Positions 1 to 5,282 of a DNA stretch of 6,789 nucleotides are shown here, piece by piece (position 1 is the first letter of the stretch; the number at the start of each line of letters is the position of its first letter). A program made the position numbers and the translations under genes. This stretch comes from an uncultured Clostridia bacterium (GTDB lineage: Bacteria > Bacillota_A > Clostridia > Oscillospirales > Oscillospiraceae): contig CAMKAP010000109.1 of the NCBI GenBank assembly GCA_946410505.1, forward strand, positions 1-6,789. The letters run 5' to 3'. The notes beneath the pieces were generated by a model. It made no database searches. It had not been told where the DNA came from and was given only the letters and a program-made list of their open reading frames with translations.

Positions 1-29
1 GCCTTGATCTCATTTCTTGTATTATTCAT
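1..29 (-). CDS. 5' end of an unidentified gene, cut by the left edge
   Basis: On the minus strand an ATG at 29-27 opens a frame that reads MNNTRNEIK and then leaves the window. The start is supported by a GGAGG ribosome-binding site at 40-36 with 6 nt spacing. Nothing about the product can be proved from nine residues. The opening vaguely recalls short helix-turn-helix proteins of clostridial mobile elements that begin with a charged 'EIKAYI'-like helix, but that is memory-based inference. It lies downstream of the minus-strand replication operon and has the same direction. Confidence 0.6.
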
Positions 30-35
30 GTTTGT

Positions 36-40
36 CCTCC
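36..40 (-). promoter_or_regulatory. Ribosome-binding site of the left-edge gene
   Basis: The minus strand reads GGAGG, 6 nt before the ATG at 29-27. Position and strength are the main evidence that the truncated left-edge frame is a real gene. Confidence 0.65.
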
Positions 41-48
41 ATTCATTT

Positions 49-252
49 TTATAGAAGTGTTATGATGCTCAGGTCATAAGCGGCCTGTTCGACTTTCCGG
101 ATTTGAGGTATCTTTCGCGGAGCTGGAAAGAAGCCCGCGAAGCCGTAAAGCTGGTTCGCCCATTCGAGAAGCGCGTTTCGGGAAAGCTTTGCGATCCTTC
201 CGGCAAGTTTTATCCGAAAAAGAAAACAGCCCTCTCCGGGCTGCCAAAACAC
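49..252 (-). CDS. Doubtful small ORF (67 codons) before the left-edge gene
   Basis: A minus-strand frame with a GTG start at 252-250 and a TAA at 51-49 would give a 67-residue basic protein, with a plausible amphipathic stretch in the middle (AKLSRNALLEWANQLYGF). It ends 8 bp before the ribosome-binding site of the next minus-strand gene, a spacing compatible with an operon. Against it: no convincing ribosome-binding site precedes the GTG, no family is recognised, and two other frames across the same DNA are equally open (minus strand from ATG 340 to 74, plus strand 103-450). It may be non-coding DNA that happens to be open because of its base composition. Confidence 0.2.
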   Translation of the reverse strand: MFWQPGEGCFLFRIKLAGRIAKLSRNALLEWANQLYGFAGFFPAPRKIPQIRKVEQAAYDLSIITLL

Positions 253-268
253 GCTTCCTATGGAATTG

Positions 269-315
269 AAAAAGTGCAGCGACTGAAATCATCTGTACAT
301 CCGTACTACCGTCCC
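269..315. repeat. Left copy of the 47-bp inverted repeat flanking the replication module
   Basis: The 47 bases from AAAAAGTGCAGCG (269) to CCGTCCC (315) recur in inverted orientation at 2412-2458 with two mismatches. Inside the copy three degenerate octamers follow each other: ATCTGTAC (291), ATCCGTAC (299) and TACCGTCC (307). It lies downstream of the helicase stop codon. Confidence 0.9.
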
Positions 316-343
316 TCGCGTCAGAGGAAGCCAGCTCCATTCC

Positions 344-375
344 GTTTCCGGGGTTTACGAAAGGGCCCCGAAAAC
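344..375. other. 10-bp-stem hairpin
   Basis: GTTTCCGGGG (344-353) pairs with CCCCGAAAAC (366-375) over 10 bp around a 12-nt loop; on the minus-strand transcript one pair is a G-U wobble. No U-run follows on the minus strand, so it is not a classical terminator. It lies 70-100 nt after the helicase stop codon. Confidence 0.6.
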
Positions 376-403
376 TGCATATCCGCTGTCTCCCTCTTCC
401 TTT

Positions 404-438
404 CCCCGTCGAACCCACTCCGTTGGGCTTCGATGGGG
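404..438 (-). terminator. Strong hairpin just after the helicase gene, possibly a terminator
   Basis: The arms CCCCGTCGAACCCA (404-417) and TGGGCTTCGATGGGG (424-438) give a 14-bp stem with one G-T pair, one bulged base (428) and a 6-nt loop. It begins 7 bases after the helicase stop codon on the minus strand, where an operon terminator is expected. No T-run follows on either strand, so intrinsic termination is doubtful; transcript stabilisation or an RNA element are alternatives. Confidence 0.4.
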
Positions 439-444
439 ACCCCG

Positions 445-1731
445 TTATAGCAGGGAATAAATCCCGATGTAGCCCCGAACCTGACGGCCATGGGCATTGA
501 CCTTGTTCGTCGGCTCCAGGTTGTATTCCGGAGCCAGCGCCGCCATCTGCAGGCAAAAGCTGCGTGTGGTCAGCGGCTTGTCGGCGTTGTCCTCGCACCA
601 GAGCTCGTACAGTTCATAGAGCCGTTGGGAGCTGATGTCGAAGTCCGCCTTAAAGCCGATGTAGCCCTCGGATTTCAGGAATTCGATCACGTTGTTGCTC
701 TCGGTCATGCTCTCCTGCATGTTCTCCCGGCTGCGCGCGCTGATCGTGAACCTGTAGTCGTTGGCCTGCAGGCGATGCAGCCCCTCCAGCGCCCAGAGCA
801 AAATGCCCTCGATCTCGCCGCACAGCTTCTCGGAGAGGAACGGATCGTCTACACGATCTTTCGGGCGATCTTTCACCGTCAGGATGATCTGCCTGCGGAA
901 GAAGCCTACACTGCGGTCGTACAGGGATTTCAGTGTCCCGTTGCCGAAGCCGAGGAGCCGTACATACATGGTGCCCTGGTAGCTCTGCTTGCCCTTTTTC
1001 TCCAAGTCCATCGGCATTTCCGCCGTGACCAGGGACTTGATGATATTGGTCTGGGGCAGAGCCTCCATTTTCATATCGTCATCCACCAACAGCAGGCCGT
1101 ATTCCAGATCCGCACGGGCAAAGGGGCTTGTCTCTACCTTGGCGATGCTGCCGTTATACATGTTTGTTCCCAGCAGCGCCGAGAGCACGATCCCCACGCG
1201 GGACTTGCCCTCCCCGCCCTTGCCCACCAGCATCAGCATCTTCTGTGCCTTCGTGCTGGGGATCAGGCAGTAGCCCATGAACTCCTGCAGGGTCAGAATG
1301 TCCTCCGGGATCAGCAGATCGTTGAGGAAGGAGAGCCATTTTTGCGGGAACGGGGCGTCCGGATCGTAGCGCACCGGCAGGCGATTCAGGCAAAAATCCT
1401 TGCTCGTCTCAAAGCGGCCGTCCAGGAACAGCGTGCCGTTGGCCACATGGATGCGGTCATGGTAGATCGGCAGGGGCGACGAATAGCAGCAGGCCCGCAG
1501 TGTGTCAAGCAGGGATGTGATCTTACGGGAGAGGCCGCTCCGGACATAGGGCTTGAGCTTTTCAAAGATGGCGTTCTTGATCCAGCCCTCGTCTGTCGCC
1601 TTGCCGTCCACGGTAAAGAAGACTTCATGGATACAGATCATCGGGTGCTCCGTGCGAAGCTCCTCACAGAACAGCACTTCGTCGACCTTATCGCCGTCCA
1701 GCCAGGCCGGGCTTTCAGAAGATGTCGGCAT
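445..1731 (-). CDS. P4/D5-type SF3 replicative helicase (phage/plasmid primase-helicase family)
   Basis: This 428-residue protein is a superfamily 3, D5/P4-alpha-type ATPase; known members are hexameric helicases that unwind origins and forks of phages and plasmids. Residues about 90-165 match the D5_N region (pattern VANGTLFLDG followed by PLxxRYDPDAPFPQKW). Walker A is GKGGEGKS (170-177), Walker B is LLLVDDD (213-219), a sensor-1-like asparagine lies in GFGNGT (261-266) and the arginine-finger-like GFFRR is at 276-280. The tail (about 345-428) resembles the winged-helix region of the family. No archaeo-eukaryotic or TOPRIM primase domain precedes the ATPase, so it is helicase only, unlike full-length P4 alpha. 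The ATG at 1731 has AGGAGG at 1746-1741 with 9-nt spacing, and it overlaps the upstream zinc-finger gene by 17 bp, suggesting coupled translation. Function is by family inference; identity is secure. Confidence 0.93.
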   Translation of the reverse strand: MPTSSESPAWLDGDKVDEVLFCEELRTEHPMICIHEVFFTVDGKATDEGWIKNAIFEKLKPYVRSGLSRKITSLLDTLRACCYSSPLPIYHDRIHVANGTLFLDGRFETSKDFCLNRLPVRYDPDAPFPQKWLSFLNDLLIPEDILTLQEFMGYCLIPSTKAQKMLMLVGKGGEGKSRVGIVLSALLGTNMYNGSIAKVETSPFARADLEYGLLLVDDDMKMEALPQTNIIKSLVTAEMPMDLEKKGKQSYQGTMYVRLLGFGNGTLKSLYDRSVGFFRRQIILTVKDRPKDRVDDPFLSEKLCGEIEGILLWALEGLHRLQANDYRFTISARSRENMQESMTESNNVIEFLKSEGYIGFKADFDISSQRLYELYELWCEDNADKPLTTRSFCLQMAALAPEYNLEPTNKVNAHGRQVRGYIGIYSLL

Positions 1732-2290
1732 ATTCGATCACCTCCTTTTGCAGCAGCGCTTTATAGCGATCCAGCACGCCGCCTTCGGTCAGATAGGCGA
1801 TTTCGTCCTCTTTCTGCTGTGTTGTGCCCCCGGAAAGCAAATCTGCCAAACATACGATGAAATCGTACATTTGGCAGTTCTGTGCATATTCCGTTGTGAT
1901 GGGATCGTCCATAGTCTTCGGTGCGGTGTCCCACTTCTGACGATGAAGCCGGACCTCCAGCGCCAGCAGCACATCATGGCAGCGTTTGGCCGGATCGGGC
2001 GGCTTGGGCGAGGAAGGCTCGTCGGGATTGAACTCTCCGTTACCGAAGTCTCTGATCAGCTTCTGTGCCGCTTCTCGCAGCGTCAGGTTGAAGTACTTCG
2101 CCGTGAAGTCGATCACGTCCCCGTCCTCTCCGCAGCCGAAGCAGTGGAAACGCTCGTCCAGCTTCATGCTGGGAGTGTGGTCGTCGTGGAACGGACACAC
2201 CGCCATCCCGCGACTGTTTACGATCAGCCCATAGTGTTCTGCCGCCTCGCGGGCTGTGACGAGGCTTTTCGCTTTTTCGTAGATTGTCAT
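1715..2290 (-). CDS. CHC2 zinc-finger primase-like protein without TOPRIM domain
   Basis: This 191-residue protein opens with a DnaG-type CHC2 zinc-binding domain: C32-P-F-H35 and C50-F-G-C53, with the family context HDDHTPSMK before and GDVIDF after the second pair. In DnaG primases this domain recognises template DNA. Residues 85-191 are a proline-rich linker and a predicted helical part; no TOPRIM catalytic motifs are visible, so the protein alone should not make primers. The start is ATG 2290 because a perfect AGGAGG lies 7 nt upstream; a longer frame begins at a TTG (2398) with no supporting site. Its last 17 bp overlap the start of the helicase gene, making a two-gene replication operon. 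It may act as a DNA-recognition or loading subunit for the helicase, which is inference. Confidence 0.92.
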   Translation of the reverse strand: MTIYEKAKSLVTAREAAEHYGLIVNSRGMAVCPFHDDHTPSMKLDERFHCFGCGEDGDVIDFTAKYFNLTLREAAQKLIRDFGNGEFNPDEPSSPKPPDPAKRCHDVLLALEVRLHRQKWDTAPKTMDDPITTEYAQNCQMYDFIVCLADLLSGGTTQQKEDEIAYLTEGGVLDRYKALLQKEVIEYADIF

Positions 2291-2297
2291 ATGCAAT

Positions 2298-2303
2298 CCT
2301 CCT
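2298..2303 (-). promoter_or_regulatory. Ribosome-binding site that sets the start of the CHC2 gene
   Basis: The minus strand carries a perfect AGGAGG, 7 nt before ATG 2290. It selects this start over the upstream in-frame TTG at 2398. Confidence 0.85.
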
Positions 2304-2316
2304 AATGATTGATAGT

Positions 2317-2337
2317 AGGGACGAATTGTTTGTCCCT
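2317..2337. promoter_or_regulatory. Leader hairpin or operator before the replication operon
   Basis: AGGGAC (2317-2322) and GTCCCT (2332-2337) form a 6-bp dyad around 9 bases. It lies 13 bp upstream of the CHC2 ribosome-binding site, so it would be in the 5' leader of the operon mRNA. It could be an operator or a translation-affecting stem; no binding protein is known to me. Confidence 0.4.
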
Positions 2338-2369
2338 CCATGGATGTTATGAGGAAAAAGCGAAAAAAC

Positions 2370-2398
2370 AGGCTAATGGCATGACAGGCCGATTTCAA
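2370..2398 (-). promoter_or_regulatory. Weak candidate promoter of the replication operon
   Basis: On the minus strand TTGAAA (2398-2393) is followed after 17 bp by TAGCCT (2375-2370). The -35 box is good and the -10 box poor. It is the best-spaced pair found upstream of the CHC2 gene. Transcription would start near 2363 and include the GTCCC hairpin. Confidence 0.3.
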
Positions 2399-2411
2399 AA
2401 AACATGACAGC

Positions 2412-2458
2412 GGGACGGAAGTACGGATGTACGGATGATTTCAGTCGCTGCACTTTTT
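2412..2458. repeat. Right copy of the 47-bp inverted repeat
   Basis: Reverse complement of 269-315 with 45 of 47 positions identical. It begins GGGACGGAAG and ends GCACTTTTT. Inside it three octamers follow in tandem: GGACGGAA (2413), GTACGGAT (2421) and GTACGGAT (2429). It lies between the replication operon and the iteron array. Confidence 0.9.
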
Positions 2459-2478
2459 TGAATCCGGGGAATAACGAG

Positions 2479-2570
2479 AAATCTGTCGGATTGAGTTTTT
2501 AAAATTTGTCGGAATGAATTTATAAAATCAATCGGATTGGAGTTGTAAAATCTATCGGATTGTGGTATGC
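2479..2570. repeat. Four tandem 23-bp iterons
   Basis: Four units begin at 2479, 2502, 2525 and 2548. The core TCGGA recurs at 2486, 2509, 2532 and 2555, an exact 23-bp period without spacers. The consensus is AAATCTRTCGGATTG followed by an AT-rich tail (ending TTTTA, TTATA, TTGTA and TATGC). The array is markedly more AT-rich than the genes on either side. Directly repeated iterons of this size are typical of plasmid initiator sites, and also of multi-site operators. The last two units overlap the promoter of the downstream ATPase gene, and the replication operon starts about 190 bp to the left. Function is inferred. Confidence 0.9.
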
Positions 2571-2571
2571 T
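2543..2571 (+). promoter_or_regulatory. Extended -10 promoter of the ATPase gene inside the iterons
   Basis: TTGTAA (2543-2548), a 17-bp spacer and TATGCT (2566-2571) with a TGG extended element just before the -10. Transcription would start near 2578, giving a leader of about 16 nt. The -35 box covers the junction of iterons 3 and 4 and the -10 box overlaps the end of iteron 4, so a protein bound to the iterons would cover the promoter. Confidence 0.6.
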
Positions 2572-2580
2572 TTCAGCGTA

Positions 2581-2587
2581 AGAGGTG
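2581..2587 (+). promoter_or_regulatory. Ribosome-binding site that sets the ATPase start at ATG 2594
   Basis: AGAGGTG matches the anti-Shine-Dalgarno sequence and stands 6 nt before ATG 2594. The in-frame GTG at 2585 is part of this site and so is unlikely to be the start. Confidence 0.75.
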
Positions 2588-2593
2588 ATACAC

Positions 2594-3880
2594 ATGGCTA
2601 AGATCATGGATAAGGAAAAATACATTCCCCGTATTATTGACGCTGCGGTGGAACGGTATCTGGCGACAATGGGCGCGGTCTGTATCGAGGGGCCGAAGTG
2701 GTGCGGGAAGACCTGGACGTCTTCCTATCACAGCAACAGCGAGTTTTTGGTCGGTAACCCGGACAACAACTTTCAGAACCGGGCGCTGGCGGAAATGTCC
2801 CCCGCCCTGGTGCTGGAGGGAGAGACACCGCGCCTGATCGATGAGTGGCAGGAGGTTCCCCCGCTTTGGGACGCTGTGCGCTATACCGTGGATCAGCGAG
2901 GTCAAAAGGGGCAGTTTATTCTGACCGGCTCTGCCACGCCGAAGCGCAAAGGCGTGCTCCACAGCGGAGCCGGGCGGATCGGTAAGCTGCGGATGCGTCC
3001 CATGTCTGTATATGAATCCGGGGATTCCAGCGGCAAGGTCAGCCTGCAGGAGCTCTGCGAAGGGAAGCTGACGCCGGCCATCACGGGAGAGGTCGATCTT
3101 CGCACGCTTGCCCGTCTGACCGTGCGCGGCGGCTGGCCAGGTAACCTGGATATCGCTGATGCGGATATTTCGCTGCTGCCCGGTGAATACTTGGATGCGG
3201 TGATCGACGACGATGTGAACCGCGTTGATGAGACCCGGCGCGACAGCCGGAAGGTCCGTCTGCTGCTGCGATCTCTCGCGCGCAACGAGAGCACGACCGC
3301 CACCAACCGGACGCTGAAAAACGACATCAAGGAGATCGACGACGAGGATATCGACGTGGAGACGGTGGCGACTTATCTGGATATCTTTAACCGTCTGTTT
3401 CTCACGGATAATCAGCCGCCGTTCTCTGCCAAGCTGCGTTCCTCTGTCCGGGTCAAGCAGGCGGAGAAGCGGCACTTCTGCGATCCTTCCCTGGCCTGCG
3501 CGCTGCTGCGGGCAACGCCGGAGAAGCTGATCGGCGATTTGGAGACCTTCGGTTTCCTTTTTGAGGCCTTATGCGAACGTGATCTGAAGATCTATGCGGA
3601 ATCCTTCGGCGCACAGCTCTATCATTATCAGGACTATGCGGGCAATGAGATCGACGCCGTAATCGAGCTGCCGGATGGCAACTGGTGCGGCATCGAGATC
3701 AAGCTCGGCGCAAACAAGATCGAAGAAGCCGCGGAGAACCTGATCCACATCCGGGATGAGATCGCCAAGGACGGCGGGAAGACCCCCTCCGCTTTGATCG
3801 TCCTCTGCGGGCTGTCCAATGCGGCTTATCAACGGCCGGACGGGGTCTATGTCGTGCCGCTCACGGCGCTAAAGAATTGA
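2594..3880 (+). CDS. DUF4143-type AAA ATPase with nuclease-fold-like C-terminus
   Basis: This 428-residue protein has the layout of the COG1373/DUF4143 ATP-binding family. An N-terminal AAA domain shows Walker A GPKWCGKT (33-40), Walker B LIDEWQ (81-86) and the strand-sensor LTGSA (110-114). The family-typical GGWPG is at 179-183. The C-terminal DUF4143 part holds NEIDAVIE (351-358) and GIEIKLG (366-372), the E-D...E-x-K arrangement of the PD-(D/E)xK fold; whether it is catalytic is unknown. The biochemical role of the family is not established; it is frequent in mobile and accessory regions. The start is ATG 2594 from the ribosome-binding site. A tiny ORF follows after 8 bp. The promoter lies inside the iterons, hinting at control by an iteron-binding protein. 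Confidence 0.93.
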   Translation: MAKIMDKEKYIPRIIDAAVERYLATMGAVCIEGPKWCGKTWTSSYHSNSEFLVGNPDNNFQNRALAEMSPALVLEGETPRLIDEWQEVPPLWDAVRYTVDQRGQKGQFILTGSATPKRKGVLHSGAGRIGKLRMRPMSVYESGDSSGKVSLQELCEGKLTPAITGEVDLRTLARLTVRGGWPGNLDIADADISLLPGEYLDAVIDDDVNRVDETRRDSRKVRLLLRSLARNESTTATNRTLKNDIKEIDDEDIDVETVATYLDIFNRLFLTDNQPPFSAKLRSSVRVKQAEKRHFCDPSLACALLRATPEKLIGDLETFGFLFEALCERDLKIYAESFGAQLYHYQDYAGNEIDAVIELPDGNWCGIEIKLGANKIEEAAENLIHIRDEIAKDGGKTPSALIVLCGLSNAAYQRPDGVYVVPLTALKN

Positions 3881-3888
3881 GGTCAGCT

Positions 3889-4020
3889 ATGGACGAAGAC
3901 GAACAGATCGAGCAGGCGCTGGATGAAGCGGACGAGGCGGCAGCCGCGACGCAGGAGCGATTGACCGCCGAAGAAGTATTCGCCAGGATATGGCGATCTC
4001 GCATAGAAAAACAGAAATAA
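3889..4020 (+). CDS. 43-residue acidic small protein, antitoxin-tail-like
   Basis: An ATG 8 bp after the ATPase stop codon opens a 43-residue frame ending at the TAA just before a terminator. The first half is strongly acidic (DEDEQIEQALDEADE), the second half turns basic with TAEEVFARIW. This order of an acidic helix, then an 'EEVFARI' helix and a basic end resembles the C-terminal tail of RelB/DinJ-like antitoxins, but the DNA-binding N-terminal part is missing. A weak TGAGGT Shine-Dalgarno overlaps the ATPase stop codon, suggesting translational coupling. It could be a real partner peptide of the ATPase, an antitoxin remnant, or chance; position and composition favour translation. Confidence 0.5.
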   Translation: MDEDEQIEQALDEADEAAAATQERLTAEEVFARIWRSRIEKQK

Positions 4021-4025
4021 AAAAA

Positions 4026-4071
4026 GCGGGCTTGAACCTTTCATGCAGAAGATTCGAGCCCGCAGTTTTTT
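4026..4071 (+). terminator. Intrinsic terminator after the ATPase unit
   Basis: GCGGGCTTGAA (4026-4036) pairs with TTCGAGCCCGC (4053-4063) over 11 bp with one G-U pair and a 16-nt loop. Six Ts follow at 4066-4071. An A-run (4018-4025) precedes the stem, so it may also work on the other strand. It closes the ATPase/small-ORF transcript and separates it from the next promoter. Confidence 0.88.
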
Positions 4072-4099
4072 GCATAAAAGTTGCTTCCAGAAAATTCCA

Positions 4100-4117
4100 T
4101 GTCCCGTTTTTTGGACA
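4100..4117. promoter_or_regulatory. Short dyad upstream of the zinc-ribbon gene promoter
   Basis: TGTCC (4100-4104) and GGACA (4113-4117) form a 5-bp dyad around 8 bases, in the -20 to -40 region of the promoter at 4128. It could be an operator; it is short enough to be chance. Confidence 0.3.
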
Positions 4118-4124
4118 CCTTTTA

Positions 4125-4133
4125 TGTTACAAT
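4125..4133 (+). promoter_or_regulatory. Extended -10 promoter of the zinc-ribbon/sigma-like operon
   Basis: TGTTACAAT gives a TG extended element plus a TACAAT -10 box. No good -35 box lies 16-18 bp upstream, which extended -10 promoters tolerate. Transcription would start near 4140, about 20 nt before the gene. Confidence 0.5.
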
Positions 4134-4147
4134 CAGGCAAAAATGTG

Positions 4148-4155
4148 AAGGGGTG
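4148..4155 (+). promoter_or_regulatory. Ribosome-binding site that sets the start at ATG 4162
   Basis: AAGGGGTG stands 6 nt before ATG 4162. It rules out the longer frame from 4081, whose first codons overlap the promoter. Confidence 0.75.
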
Positions 4156-4161
4156 ATTGCT

Positions 4162-5262
4162 ATGAACATTGCCGAGCCAGCTATGCTGACGCTGGATTTT
4201 TCGCGGGATGAGGTCTCCTATCAAGGCATCACGCTGCCCTCCGGCTCCATCGGCTGCGCGGCGTTGAACATTCCGGACGATGTGATCGAAAAGCTGAAGC
4301 AGATCTACCTGCCCTTGCTGGCAGCGGTCGAGGCTGTGAACAAGCTCCGGCTAAAACCGGAGATCCTCGCGCCGTGTGGGGACAGCATCCTGCAAATGTT
4401 GGAGTTGATGCAGAAAGAGAACGCGTTCCCACTGCTGGATTACTCGTATTACCTCAAGCGCATCCCGGAAAACTTCACCGAGGAAAACATGAAAAAAACA
4501 GTGGCCTATGCAAAGCTCGCTGCCATGAATCTGCCAGCTGCCATGAACGATCAGCTCAAAAGCGGAATTGCGCTCTTGAAGGTAATTACGATCTGCGCGC
4601 AGTTGCCGGATTCTCTTGTCATGTTCAAAGAGGGTCTGCTGCCCTTCGCTCAGGCCCTGCATGAAAGCGACCGTGCGCCGGAGGACTATGCCACGGTATT
4701 CGGCGAGTTTTTCCCGGAGTCCCCGGAGTTCTCCCTTACTGATCCGGCCTGGATGTCGCTGGTCAATCTGTCCGTGCAGTATCTGAGCACGATCCTGCCG
4801 GGCAAGGACGATCCACAGATTGTGAAGCGGATTCACTACGTCTCCTTTGTGGGGATGCTCCGAGCCGATCTCTTCGAGGGGCTTTGTTTCGGCCATGCCC
4901 CACGGAAGTGCCCGATCTGCGGAAGATGGTTTCTGACCACCGACGCCCGGCACACGAAATACTGCGGCGGCTTTGCACCCGGCGATCCGAAGGGGCGCAC
5001 CTGTCGGCAGCTTGGGAATCTGCAGGGACGGGAGAAACGGGAGTTGGCAGACGATCATCCGGTGAAGGTGATCTACAACCGGCGTATGAACACGATCCAG
5101 GTTTATCTGCGGCGAGGAACGCTGGATGAAGCGACGGCGGAGAAAATGAAGCGCCTCGCCAGGAACAAGATGGAGCGTGCGATCTCCGACGCCGCCTATG
5201 CCAACGGCAGCTATGCGGACGAAATGGAGCAGGAGGCTCTTTTAACAGAAGCCACGAGATAG
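4162..5262 (+). CDS. Zinc-ribbon protein of unknown function, DUF6076-like
   Basis: The 366-residue product is mostly predicted helical up to about residue 240, then carries a four-cysteine zinc ribbon: C250-PIC253-GRWF, KYC268 and RTC281, with the order CxxCGxxF...YC...TC. This resembles the DUF6076 family as I remember it and, more loosely, CGNR/ABATE zinc ribbons. The final part (about 300-366) is basic and helical. No enzyme motif, signal peptide or membrane segment is visible. It is the first gene after an extended -10 promoter and is followed 20 bp later by a sigma-factor-like gene on the same strand, so the two are probably co-transcribed and may work together in gene control. That link is inference; the family name is from memory. 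Confidence 0.85.
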   Translation: MNIAEPAMLTLDFSRDEVSYQGITLPSGSIGCAALNIPDDVIEKLKQIYLPLLAAVEAVNKLRLKPEILAPCGDSILQMLELMQKENAFPLLDYSYYLKRIPENFTEENMKKTVAYAKLAAMNLPAAMNDQLKSGIALLKVITICAQLPDSLVMFKEGLLPFAQALHESDRAPEDYATVFGEFFPESPEFSLTDPAWMSLVNLSVQYLSTILPGKDDPQIVKRIHYVSFVGMLRADLFEGLCFGHAPRKCPICGRWFLTTDARHTKYCGGFAPGDPKGRTCRQLGNLQGREKRELADDHPVKVIYNRRMNTIQVYLRRGTLDEATAEKMKRLARNKMERAISDAAYANGSYADEMEQEALLTEATR

Positions 5263-5270
5263 AAACGATT

Positions 5271-5277
5271 GGAGGTG
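5271..5277 (+). promoter_or_regulatory. Strong ribosome-binding site for the GTG-started sigma-like gene
   Basis: GGAGGTG lies 5 nt before GTG 5283 and 8 nt before a second GTG at 5286. It supports a GTG start; the choice between the two adjacent GTG codons changes the protein by one residue. Confidence 0.75.
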
Positions 5278-5282
5278 AGACC

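Larger units (their letters stand above)
52..444. other. Non-coding or weakly coding stretch rich in hairpins
   Basis: About 390 bases lie between the helicase stop codon and the left-edge gene. No frame has both a good start and recognisable protein features; open frames exist on both strands. The stretch contains two strong dyads (404-438 and 344-375), a smaller one (137-159) and one copy of the 47-bp inverted repeat (269-315). It is more GC-rich than the other spacer regions of the window. It could be a structured 3' region of the replication-operon transcript, a structured RNA, or decayed coding DNA; the sequence alone does not decide. Confidence 0.5.

Noticed and set aside
103..450. Plus-strand frame of 115 codons in the left spacer
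   Set aside because: It starts only at a TTG without ribosome-binding site and runs through the hairpins and the 47-bp repeat. The translation looks somewhat protein-like (RYLSRSWKEAREAVKLV) but competes with two minus-strand frames; left undecided in the region entry.
490..1860. Long plus-strand open frame (456 codons) opposite the helicase gene
   Set aside because: It lies antisense to a gene with clear Walker A, Walker B and arginine-finger motifs and has no family features; it is an effect of GC-rich codon use in the real gene.
2291..2398. N-terminal extension of the CHC2 protein from TTG 2398
   Set aside because: The extension lacks a ribosome-binding site, runs through the leader dyad, and the CHC2 family normally starts close to the helix before the zinc finger, as with ATG 2290.
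269..2458. Classical insertion sequence bounded by the inverted repeats
   Set aside because: No transposase or recombinase is encoded between the repeats and no flanking target duplication was seen; only a non-autonomous cassette remains possible.
2479..2570. CRISPR array
   Set aside because: The four 23-bp units are contiguous with no spacers and differ by internal substitutions, which fits iterons and not CRISPR repeats.
2573..3475. Minus-strand open frame (300 codons) opposite the ATPase gene
   Set aside because: Antisense to a well-supported DUF4143 ATPase; its start region overlaps the iterons of the other strand and no domain is recognisable.
4351..5058. Minus-strand open frame (235 codons) opposite the zinc-ribbon gene
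   Set aside because: The plus-strand frame carries the ordered four-cysteine ribbon and a promoter with ribosome-binding site; the antisense frame is a shadow.
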